From positions 1 to 20,037 of the forward strand of contig CALBPV010000018.1 in NCBI GenBank assembly GCA_937899265.1: DNA of 20,037 nt, given 5' to 3'. Shown piece after piece: positions 1 through 6,401 of the stretch. Made by a program: the position numbers and the translations under genes. The DNA is from an uncultured Bacteroidales bacterium. GTDB lineage: Bacteria; Bacteroidota; Bacteroidia; Bacteroidales; UBA3663. The notes below the pieces were generated by a model. It searched no databases and was not told the DNA's origin. It saw only the letters and a list, made by a program, of their open reading frames with translations. How positions within the stretch are numbered: position 1 is the stretch's first letter; each line of letters starts with the position of its first letter.

Positions 1-2
1 TA

Positions 3-287
3 TGCTGTCATGCATGGTCTTTATGGGGGCTGCCACGGAAAAATCCGGGTGCGCCCTATGGCGACATCCATTTCCGATTGTGGAATCCGGACAAAGAGGA
101 AGCGGTAGCCAATGCAGAAATGTATATTTTGGGACGTAAGGCAACTTCAGATAGCGACGGACACATCTCCTTGTTTGTCCCGATAGAGGAGCAACGGACC
201 AAATACTTTATCAAGTCAACTGTTCCATTGGCAAATGATACTATCTATTTGCCCTGTGGACCCGACGATGTGATATTAACGAAGTAA
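3..287 (+). CDS. C-terminal end of a protein cut by the left window edge; beta-rich domain, function unknown
   Basis: The frame is open from the first full codon at position 3 to a TAA at 285-287, so this is the last ~94 residues of a longer protein rather than a small gene starting at the TTG at 78. What is visible is a short beta-rich segment: VANAEMYILG, then SDSDGHISLFVP, then YFIKS and a final DDVILTK. The pattern (variable strand, then T/S-D-x-D/N-G-x-hydrophobic strand, then a strand rich in aromatic residues) resembles the carboxypeptidase-regulatory-like or peptidase-associated beta-sandwich that often caps Bacteroidetes proteins. The N-terminal part that would tell the function lies outside the window. 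It is separated from the next gene by more than 550 bases that contain a promoter, so it is probably not part of the downstream operon. Domain assignment is tentative; existence as a coding end is likely. Confidence 0.6.
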   Translation, partial: CCHAWSLWGLPRKNPGAPYGDIHFRLWNPDKEEAVANAEMYILGRKATSDSDGHISLFVPIEEQRTKYFIKSTVPLANDTIYLPCGPDDVILTK

Positions 288-499
288 AAAACAAAAAGAT
301 ACTGACATGAAGAAACCATTGATTCTATTTAGCTATAATCATCCATCATCCCTATTACATCATCTCTCTTCCTTCTAACATCCTTACTTCCCGTTACGCA
401 CATTTTTGTTGCCATTTTGCATTGAAAACAACAAAAAATGAACAAAAAAGAAGAAAAAACGGTGCATTTGGCATATTTTTCCCTTTTTTTGTGCGTGTG

Positions 500-523
500 T
501 TGGAATTTTTTTTGCTATATTTG
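500..523 (+). promoter_or_regulatory. Bacteroidetes-type promoter (TATATTTG at -7)
   Basis: TATATTTG at 516-523 is an exact match to the TAnnTTTG -7 consensus used by the primary sigma factor of Bacteroidetes. It is preceded by T-rich sequence. The expected -33 TTTG is not at ideal spacing: a TTG lies at 500-502 (13 bases upstream) and a TTTG at 488-491 (24 bases upstream). If used, transcription would start near 530 and give a leader of roughly 315 nt before the first operon ATG at 845. This is the best promoter candidate in the window. Confidence 0.55.
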
Positions 524-608
524 TGCCGAATCTTTTATGGCATCGAACCCTTTTTACAAACATTAGGTCCGATATGAATACATGGTCGAATGTAGCAACT
601 CGTAGAGC

Positions 609-640
609 GAGGCAATTCCTCCTGGAGTCAAGGTTGCTCC
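609..640 (+). ncRNA. Possible structured leader: two adjacent hairpins
   Basis: Two short hairpins sit back to back in the putative leader. The first is GAGG-CAATT-CCTC at 609-621. The second is at 624-640, where GGAG (624-627) and CA pair with TG and CTCC around a four-base loop with one bulged T. A further weak GGTA/TGCC hairpin lies in the stretch near 700-720. They are too short for a terminator and have no T tract. They could belong to a larger fold such as an attenuator, riboswitch or mRNA-stability element, but I recognise no known riboswitch consensus. Low confidence; this rests only on base pairing read by eye. Confidence 0.2.
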
Positions 641-771
641 TTATGTCATCTCCAAAGCCAAAAGCCACAACAGGGGGATCGGCAAGATAGGTAACTATGA
701 ATGAGTTGGTATGCGTGCCGTGTTTCAAATAAAAGACAAGACAAAGCCGAGGAGCAGGTAAAGAACACCCC

Positions 772-801
772 TTTGCGGCGCAAAAAATATTTGTATAATG
801 T
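772..801 (+). promoter_or_regulatory. Weak second promoter candidate just upstream of the first operon gene
   Basis: TTTG at 772-775 is followed 18 bases later by TATAATGT (794-801). The spacing suits the Bacteroidetes -33/-7 layout, but the -7 element departs from TAnnTTTG. Transcription would begin near 808 and leave a short leader of about 37 nt before the ATG at 845. It could serve as a proximal start beside the stronger element at 516-523. Confidence 0.25.
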
Positions 802-844
802 GATAGATTATTTCCATTATTTTACTCTATAACAAAAAACAACT

Positions 845-1537
845 ATGAAAAGACAGTTATTCAAGAGCCTGTTGCTGTTCTTGGCCGTGAGCCTGATAGC
901 TACGAGTGCAAGCGCCCAGCGCGACCGCAATTATGTAAAGAACCAAATCAAAAGATGGGGTTCGTGTAAGAATGTAGCCATCACCAAGACGAATGGCGAT
1001 GTGGCTTTGTATGGCACCTGTGGCTATGCTGCAAGCAATGTGCCAACAGGTCTGTTAGACAAACTCAATGAACTGAACAAAAAAAACATTCTTATTGATG
1101 ACGTTCAGTTGACAGAGAGAGGCAAATGGTGTATCCTCTATGGAAAGAATGATGCCACATGGACAACCGATATCCCTGTTGGTTTGTCAAATAGAATCAA
1201 CGAGTTCCACAACAATAACTATGTGGTTCGGTCCATAACATTCAATGACTATGGCCAGTGGGTAATCGTATCTGACGAATACTACGCAACGTCCTCTTCC
1301 GAATTGACCAATTGGTTGAAGAATGGTTCGAACAAGTGGGGGCGCCTTTGGGCAGTATGTCTTACCGACGATGCCACAATCGCAGTCTATGCCAATGGGT
1401 TTGCATATAGAGGCAACATTCCTGAAGATTTGAAGCAAGCACTCCGTACTACATCTTTTGATGTTTTCCGTCTGAAGGTTTCGGGAACCTCTTGGTTCTT
1501 TGCCGACACAAACGGCAACTACCGCTATTGGATGTAA
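845..1537 (+). CDS. Secreted repeat protein, first gene of the operon; function unknown
   Basis: A 230-residue protein with a clear signal peptide (residues 1-25, hydrophobic core LLLFLAVSLIA, cleavage after SASAQ), so it is exported across the inner membrane. The mature part consists of about four divergent copies of a 40-50-residue unit. Each has a strand ending in G-x-W or a similar turn, a second strand of the type vxLYGxNxxxW, then an I/V-P-x-x-L segment and a short helix (for example DIPVGLSNRINEF at 109-121 and NIPEDLKQAL at 191-200). The alternation suggests a beta-propeller-like or other repetitive scaffold that binds a ligand or partner. No catalytic motif was seen. I have seen similar unnamed repeats near caspase-fold proteases in Bacteroidetes, but cannot give a family name. 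The start at 845 is supported by the signal peptide; upstream is A-rich with no strong Shine-Dalgarno. The next gene follows after 40 bases. Confidence 0.85.
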   Translation: MKRQLFKSLLLFLAVSLIATSASAQRDRNYVKNQIKRWGSCKNVAITKTNGDVALYGTCGYAASNVPTGLLDKLNELNKKNILIDDVQLTERGKWCILYGKNDATWTTDIPVGLSNRINEFHNNNYVVRSITFNDYGQWVIVSDEYYATSSSELTNWLKNGSNKWGRLWAVCLTDDATIAVYANGFAYRGNIPEDLKQALRTTSFDVFRLKVSGTSWFFADTNGNYRYWM

Positions 1538-1577
1538 TCTATTTCTATATATTTTAACAACATATTAAAATTCAGCA

Positions 1578-2246
1578 ATGAAAAAACAGTTTTTAGCTTT
1601 GATTGCTCTCTTATTGCCTATGGCAGTAATGGCACAGGAAGAAAAAGACACAACATCTGTCATTCCTGAAAACGAGAACACGTTGCGCATCGCCGCACAA
1701 TTGTCGAAGTATGGCTATGCCAACAACGATGCCCTTTCACTCATTCAGGCAGCCCGTCTTTCCAAAAAGGCAGGATTTACGATTGAGGAAAGAGCCAAGT
1801 ATGAAGTTGAGGAGATGAGACCTGCCCCGGAACCGGGAAAGAAAGGCGGACAGGTTAGTCTCGATCCTGCAAAGCTTCTGGCCGATGCGAAAGAAAAGGC
1901 CGGAGATGACGGCGTGCTCCTTGCACTTATTGACGACGTGAACAGTAACGTTCGCGGCGCTGTGGGCGGTCCGAAATACAATTACAGCCATGTGAATGCC
2001 GGAGGTTCGGACATGTACGCGATAGATTTCCGCGGTGGAGAACTGGCCATTGTCACAGTAATTGGCGATGGTGATACTGACCTCGACCTTTATGTGTATG
2101 ATAACAACGGCAACTTGATTGCACGCGACGTTGACTACACTGACGACTGCGTAGCTACCTTCACTCCCCGATGGACAGGCACTTTCTATGTCAAAATTGT
2201 GAACCGCGGCCTCGTTTATAACAATTACGTCATCCGTACGAACTAA
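1578..2246 (+). CDS. Secreted protein with helical N-terminus and C-terminal PPC-like beta-sandwich domain
   Basis: A 222-residue protein with a signal peptide at residues 1-20 (ending AVMAQ). Residues 35-80 form a helical segment (IAAQLSKYGYANNDALSLIQ) of a type common in small exported Bacteroidetes proteins. A Pro/Gly/Lys-rich linker near 82-92 follows. From about 140 to the end comes a beta-sandwich resembling the bacterial pre-peptidase C-terminal (PPC) domain: an acidic turn GDGDTDLDLYVYD (163-175), then NGNL, then a GTFYVKIVNRG strand (201-211) and a final edge strand. PPC-like domains usually bind carbohydrate, calcium or partner proteins, and the Asp cluster could bind calcium. Only 6 bases separate its stop from the next start, so the two are translated from one message. 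A weak TATATTTT (1548-1555) lies before it, but it is probably co-transcribed with the gene at 845. It may act as an envelope sensor or CHAT partner; this is inferred. Confidence 0.8.
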   Translation: MKKQFLALIALLLPMAVMAQEEKDTTSVIPENENTLRIAAQLSKYGYANNDALSLIQAARLSKKAGFTIEERAKYEVEEMRPAPEPGKKGGQVSLDPAKLLADAKEKAGDDGVLLALIDDVNSNVRGAVGGPKYNYSHVNAGGSDMYAIDFRGGELAIVTVIGDGDTDLDLYVYDNNGNLIARDVDYTDDCVATFTPRWTGTFYVKIVNRGLVYNNYVIRTN

Positions 2247-2252
2247 ATCCCA

Positions 2253-3695
2253 ATGCTTATAGTCGTAAGCATAAATCAAGACCTTTCGCTGGTAGCCCGT
2301 GAAAAGGCTGCCAGTGAATTGGTCTTTGTCGAAAAGGATGACAATGCTGCTATCAGGCGACTGAAAGAAGAAGCAGAGAAATATGATGATAGCGGCGGAG
2401 GGCGTTTGGAATGTTACTTGGTTCTGAACGACCCAATTTCGCTATGGCTGCTACAGACTGTAGGACTGCCAAAAGATATAGAGGATAAAGTGGATGTCTT
2501 TGCTACAACAATGGAAGATTTGTTGGCAAAGACCGTTTTCGTAAAATTACCCGACTTCCCATCGGGTTTCCCGTCATTGGACAGAGAACCCATTTCGCGT
2601 GACAGTGAAACGACGGTTCACCTCGTTATCGTTGGCTTTTCTGACCAAGCGGAGGCACTGGCTCTCAATGCTGCCCTTGTTGCCCATTATCCAAACTATT
2701 GTAAAGACACACGATTACGAACTCGTATTACCATCATAGACGATAATGTTTATGATGGAAGAGACAGATTGACACAACGGTACATTCACCTTTTCGAAAA
2801 TTCCTATTATCGGACTTTGGACTTGAATGATTCCCATCCGCAGTATGTCTTGCACCGGCCTCAATACGAAAAAAAACGCAAAGACTTTGTTGATATTGAG
2901 TGGGAATTCGTCAACGGAAACGTTCGAAATGATGCCGTCAGACAGAAACTGGAAGAATGGAGTGCAGACGGTCGTCAACAATTGACCATCGCGCTTTCTC
3001 ACCCCGACAAGAATCGTAATTACCGGGAAACCTTCGGTTTACCGTCTGCCGTCTATCAAAACGGAATTCCTGTTCTTTGCCACACAGAAGAAAAAGAGTT
3101 GATGAACGTCATCAAAAACGGAGAATTGTACAAGTGCATTTATCCCTTTGGCAAAGAATGTTGCGACATTAATACCCTCAGGGTGTTGAAGCGGATGGCT
3201 CAAAGTGTCAACTATATATATAACCATTGTTTCTCTTTGGCTCCGGGCGAACCGATAACAGCTCCCTCCTCTATAGACGAAAAGGTTTTGGACGAGCAAT
3301 GGAAGAATGTCGGTTCCTTGCCAAAGCAGTATTCCAACATCTTCCATGCCATGACCTTAGGTGCCAAGATGCATTCAGTAGGCCATTCATCCGATGATTG
3401 GAGTGAATACTATGCCCTGACCAGAGAAGAAATCGACATTTTGACAGAGGTTGAACACAACCGTTGGTGTGTGGAGGAACTTATTCTCGGTTACCGGCCT
3501 CCCACAGACAGCGAAATGAAGTTGGTTGAGACGGATATTGCCCAAAAGAAAATCCTGCGCACCAAGAAGGTTCATTATGATATTCGAGCTTTCGATGACC
3601 TTCGGGCAGACAGTACAGGCAAGAACGTTAATGTCTATGACATGGCTTTGACTCAAGGCATTCCATTAATAATAAAGACATGTATTACAGACTGA
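2253..3695 (+). CDS. RyR-domain protein with TrkA/Rossmann-like regions (cytosolic ligand sensor candidate)
   Basis: A 480-residue protein with no signal peptide or membrane span. The C-terminal ~90 residues carry RyR-repeat hallmarks: EHNRWCVEELILGYRP (401-416), matching the E-H-N-R-W-x(7)-G-[WY]-R-P core, followed by DIRAFDDLR (443-451) and NVYD (460-463). The middle (about 121-165) reads as a Rossmann strand-helix-strand (VHLVIVGFS ... ITIIDD). The first ~95 residues resemble the second half of a TrkA-type nucleotide-binding domain, but the usual GxGxxG is absent. Bacterial TrkA-RyR proteins are a known architecture. RyR domains have been proposed to bind nucleotide-like ligands in bacterial conflict systems, so a sensor role is reasonable but inferred. 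It starts 6 bases after the previous stop and its last 16 bases overlap the next start, which points to translational coupling with the FHA-protease gene. An extra segment between the two RyR halves makes it longer than a minimal RyR module. Confidence 0.8.
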   Translation: MLIVVSINQDLSLVAREKAASELVFVEKDDNAAIRRLKEEAEKYDDSGGGRLECYLVLNDPISLWLLQTVGLPKDIEDKVDVFATTMEDLLAKTVFVKLPDFPSGFPSLDREPISRDSETTVHLVIVGFSDQAEALALNAALVAHYPNYCKDTRLRTRITIIDDNVYDGRDRLTQRYIHLFENSYYRTLDLNDSHPQYVLHRPQYEKKRKDFVDIEWEFVNGNVRNDAVRQKLEEWSADGRQQLTIALSHPDKNRNYRETFGLPSAVYQNGIPVLCHTEEKELMNVIKNGELYKCIYPFGKECCDINTLRVLKRMAQSVNYIYNHCFSLAPGEPITAPSSIDEKVLDEQWKNVGSLPKQYSNIFHAMTLGAKMHSVGHSSDDWSEYYALTREEIDILTEVEHNRWCVEELILGYRPPTDSEMKLVETDIAQKKILRTKKVHYDIRAFDDLRADSTGKNVNVYDMALTQGIPLIIKTCITD

Positions 3696-5098
3696 CATAC
3701 ATTGCCACATCAGACAAGGAGAGGCAGGGCGATTATATTCACAACGGATTCCGACCCTTGAACATAGGACAGGGAACAGCGTGCGTTGCGCAGTTGCCGG
3801 ACTCGGATATGTATGAGGCACAGATTTTCGCAACAGTTCTACCCCGTGAGAATGCCGATGGTTGGTATTTGGTCAGAAGAACGGACACATATCGAGTTCT
3901 TGTGAACGGAATTGACGTTCCGATTGTCACCCAACTGCATACAGGAGATCAACTTACGTTCGATGACGCATCCCATCAGACCGTTTTGAAGTTCGAAACC
4001 TATGACGACGGAGACTACGAAGCCAACAGCGGGGTGGTTTACAAGAATCACGTAAATCACAAACCTTATTTCCTCACAGCTGTACTTGTGGCCTTGATAG
4101 CCATCGGAGTCTCGGTCGCAGTTCTCTATCAGTACACCAATCGGACGATGAGTATCCGCAATATGGATCTTTCTTCATATAATGAGTACGTTTATAGGAT
4201 TACCGTCGATTCCGTTTCCCTGCTTTACGACCATTCCGGAGGAGCTCTGACCGAGTTGGAAACAGTGGAAGCTGTAGAATTGGAAAAGGTTGCCGTTGGA
4301 ACGGCTTTCCTTACCCAAAACGGATTGATGGTAACGGCCCGTCATTGCATTGAACCGTGGTTGGACGACACCGATTGGGACGGCTCCCTTGACGAGGATG
4401 CTCTGTCTCCCGAGATGAAGTTGGCCCTGCGGGCAGAGACCGAAAATCAGAAGGAAGGTGCGGGGAACTACATCGTCCGATCCCATTGTATTGTCACCAA
4501 GGGTCTGATCCGTTACGAGAAATATTCCACAGATTTCCACATGAACAAAAGTCGCGATTTGATTTTACCCTTGGGGTCGTTTGAGGATCCGGTCTATTGG
4601 CGAACCATCACCCCTCTCGGCAATAATCGCGAAATGGAACTCGGAGATTTTGCCTATTTGATTATAGACAGTTTGTATGGCCAAAGCCCCCTTTCCCTGG
4701 CCAATGAGAAAGATATGGAACAGCTCGGCAGATCCGGCAACGGGCGAGAAATCGAGATTTCCGGCTATCCTCTTCTCGATGACAGCAACTGGGATGAGGT
4801 GAACGTTATGCCCGGTAGCATTATGGCATCGGAAAGCAAAGGGGAAAGATTCCGCTATTCGGAAGAGTGCCTACCTCTGTCCGGCAATATCAACCGCGGT
4901 AATTCCGGAGGCCCGGTATTGGCCTTGGTCGGGAAGGAAGTAAAAGTGGTCGGTATTGTGTCTAAAGTGGATGGACATGCCGATAATGGTGTTTTTTGGG
5001 CAGTATCGGTTACAGAAGTACTCAATTTGCAAGCCTATAACGATACGATAACCTATGATAAGGGAAGTTCTATTAATTCTTTTTTTATCAAGAATTAG
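3680..5098 (+). CDS. Membrane-anchored trypsin-fold serine protease with N-terminal FHA-like domain
   Basis: A 472-residue single-pass membrane protein. Residues 1-110 look like a forkhead-associated (FHA) domain: LNIGQG near 27-32, then GWYLVRRTDTYRVLVNG (61-77) and LHTGDQLTF (86-94), the usual 'N-G ... L-x-x-G-D' ending. The canonical phosphothreonine-binding Ser-x-x-His is not evident, so phosphopeptide binding is uncertain. A membrane span follows at about 130-150. The rest is a chymotrypsin-like (S1-type) protease: His222 in VTARHC (218-223), probable Asp323 in LGDFAYL (321-327), and Ser409 in the textbook GNSGGP (407-412), so all three catalytic positions can be filled. With FHA in the cytosol the protease faces the periplasm. 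The start ATG lies inside the end of the RyR gene. Stop TAG 5096-5098 sits within an inverted repeat. It may process or activate the secreted CHAT proteins or other envelope targets; this is inference. Confidence 0.88.
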   Translation: MYYRLTYIATSDKERQGDYIHNGFRPLNIGQGTACVAQLPDSDMYEAQIFATVLPRENADGWYLVRRTDTYRVLVNGIDVPIVTQLHTGDQLTFDDASHQTVLKFETYDDGDYEANSGVVYKNHVNHKPYFLTAVLVALIAIGVSVAVLYQYTNRTMSIRNMDLSSYNEYVYRITVDSVSLLYDHSGGALTELETVEAVELEKVAVGTAFLTQNGLMVTARHCIEPWLDDTDWDGSLDEDALSPEMKLALRAETENQKEGAGNYIVRSHCIVTKGLIRYEKYSTDFHMNKSRDLILPLGSFEDPVYWRTITPLGNNREMELGDFAYLIIDSLYGQSPLSLANEKDMEQLGRSGNGREIEISGYPLLDDSNWDEVNVMPGSIMASESKGERFRYSEECLPLSGNINRGNSGGPVLALVGKEVKVVGIVSKVDGHADNGVFWAVSVTEVLNLQAYNDTITYDKGSSINSFFIKN

Positions 5099-5180
5099 AG
5101 AATTTTTCTCTTTCTTTAAATCATTAAGAATATGGATGTTAGAGTTGATATGGCAATTCTCTAATTCTCAAATTCTTGAT
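5087..5180. repeat. Inverted repeat with two alternative pairings around the stop of the FHA-protease gene
   Basis: AGAATTAGAGAATT (5091-5104) is perfectly complementary in inverted orientation to AATTCTCTAATTCT (5155-5168): 14 bp with a 50-base loop. A second, competing pair overlaps it: ATCAAGAATT (5087-5096) with AATTCTTGAT (5171-5180), 10 bp. The left arm contains the TAG stop codon at 5096-5098. No T tract follows the right arm, so it is not a standard terminator. It fills most of the only gap of more than 100 bases inside the operon. Possible roles are an RNA processing or stability element, a translational attenuator before the pseudokinase gene, or the scar of a small inserted element. 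Confidence 0.6.
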
Positions 5181-5213
5181 TGATAGAATATACTATAATT
5201 CAACATTGAGAAG

Positions 5214-6401
5214 ATGAAAATACAGAATTTTACGCTGAAAGATGTGGCAGGATACGTTACAGAAAGGATGGTTTGGCAAATGTTGCAGACCTTTTGCGGG
5301 CAGAACAATCAGGCCTCTTTAAGTTCCCGTACGCCGGAGGAGATTATCATCGAAGGCAAAGAATTCCGCATGGTAGAATCACCGGCAACAAAAGAGGCAA
5401 CCCGCCGGGCTTTCACTGCTCCCGAAGTTTTCCATAACGATACCCAAACACCAACTGACGCGTCAGGGATTTGGACAATGGGCGCGTTGGCATTCTACAT
5501 GATAACGGGCATGAACGTGTTCGAGGGAAAAGGCGGCGAGACACAAACGCCTGAAACTGACATTCCTCGTCTGGGCTCTGCCTATGCCTGTCGGGAACTC
5601 AGTTCTTTAATACGCCATTGTCTCAGCTATTCTCCTTCAGAACGGCCTGCAATGACGGAAATAGCCCAAAGCGCCGAGGCCGCCCTTTCGGACCCGGCAG
5701 TGCCCCGAAAGAGATTGACGGCCAAGTCAGGAAAAGGCTATACCGCCTCGCTTGTGAAGTTTTGGCCGGAAGAAATGACCGTGGTTTTGCTCATTTGCCT
5801 CTTTGCATGTTTTCCGGCTGTAATCTCGGCACAAGAATTTAATATTCCCGAAGAGATGGCTAAGCTGGTATTCCAAAGTGAGGATCTCCGGTCGGCCGCC
5901 AACAAGGACAAAGTGGCTCGGGAGTTGCAAACGGACAGACAGTGGACCGTTATGGACGAACTCCGTACAGACCAGAACGAATGTACAAGGACCGATAAGG
6001 TCGGCTCTTTCGGTCTTAATGATATGATGCCGCAAATTCTTCTGAAGCGGCGCGGCGTAACCAATGCCGGCGGCAGAATGCGTGACGGACGAGACAAACG
6101 TTACAAGTTCTCGATGCTGGAAATAAAAGTGAAAGCCGGAAAGGAGGTCAGTTATCGGATTGAAGGACGTCTTGGGCAACAGATATTTGCAATTGTGCCC
6201 TTTGACAAAACCTCGGATTTTCAGGCAGAGATATCTTGTAACGGCAAGGTCTCACAGGATAGTTTCACCCGGGAATCTGTCTGTTATATCCGGTTAGGGG
6301 AAAGCATCAAAGAGAATGACAAATTCACGTTGACTGTCTCCAATCGTTCGAACGAGAATGCGGCCTTTGTTATTGTCAACTACAATTCGCAAAAACAATG
6401 A
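5214..6401 (+). CDS. Truncated pseudokinase, single membrane span, extracytoplasmic PPC-like domain
   Basis: A 395-residue protein. Residues ~65-157 match the C-lobe of a Ser/Thr protein kinase: APE (69-71), D82-x(4)-W87-x-x-G90 (the DxWxxG helix-F motif), a helix then MNVFEGKGG, and CLSYSPSERP (136-145), the conserved Arg-Pro that closes the fold. The catalytic parts are missing. There is no N-lobe with its Gly loop and Lys; the catalytic-loop position reads SLSSRTPEEIII (35-46) instead of H-x-D-x(4)-N; and the DFG position reads VES. It should not phosphorylate. A basic stretch (RKR, K, KGK) precedes a membrane span at ~188-205, then ~190 extracytoplasmic residues ending in a PPC-like beta-sandwich (301-393). 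An in-frame stop at 5184-5186 rules out a longer start. An internal ATG at 5775 (Met188, preceded by GGAAGAA) would yield the secreted half alone with a signal-peptide-like start (FPAVISAQ). Stop and next start overlap as ATGA (6398-6401), a strong coupling sign. Confidence 0.82.
   Translation: MKIQNFTLKDVAGYVTERMVWQMLQTFCGQNNQASLSSRTPEEIIIEGKEFRMVESPATKEATRRAFTAPEVFHNDTQTPTDASGIWTMGALAFYMITGMNVFEGKGGETQTPETDIPRLGSAYACRELSSLIRHCLSYSPSERPAMTEIAQSAEAALSDPAVPRKRLTAKSGKGYTASLVKFWPEEMTVVLLICLFACFPAVISAQEFNIPEEMAKLVFQSEDLRSAANKDKVARELQTDRQWTVMDELRTDQNECTRTDKVGSFGLNDMMPQILLKRRGVTNAGGRMRDGRDKRYKFSMLEIKVKAGKEVSYRIEGRLGQQIFAIVPFDKTSDFQAEISCNGKVSQDSFTRESVCYIRLGESIKENDKFTLTVSNRSNENAAFVIVNYNSQKQ

Larger units (their letters stand above)
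288..844. other. 557-base AT-rich intergenic region: promoter plus long leader, no convincing gene
   Basis: No credible protein gene was found here. An ATG at 307 opens a 23-codon frame (stop TAA 376-378) that starts like a signal peptide (MKKPLILFSY) but has no continuation. Another ATG at 574 opens a 38-codon frame ending at 690. Neither has a ribosome binding site or a domain. The minus strand is open from 728 to 384, but it runs through A/T tracts and reads like chance. The stretch 440-520 is rich in A and T tracts and ends in a Bacteroidetes-type -7 element. From about 540 to 730 base composition becomes more balanced and contains two small adjacent hairpins (609-621 and 624-640), as in a structured leader. 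I see no Rho-independent terminator after the gene ending at 287. Confidence 0.5.

Noticed and set aside
307..378. Small frame beginning MKKPLILFSY
   Set aside because: Signal-peptide-like start but only 23 residues, no mature part and no ribosome site; kept as a note in the intergenic entry.
574..690. 38-codon frame beginning MNTWSNVATRR
   Set aside because: Short, no ribosome site, no recognisable domain; could be a leader peptide but nothing supports translation.
384..728. Minus-strand open frame of 114 codons in the leader region
   Set aside because: It runs through A/T tracts (a run of Phe codons), has no ribosome site, and lies opposite a clear + strand promoter. Protein-like look in its first half is more likely a leader or repeat read in a chance frame.
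5618..5842. Small + frame inside the pseudokinase gene
   Set aside because: Overlaps fully with the kinase-like frame that carries the motifs; no independent signal.
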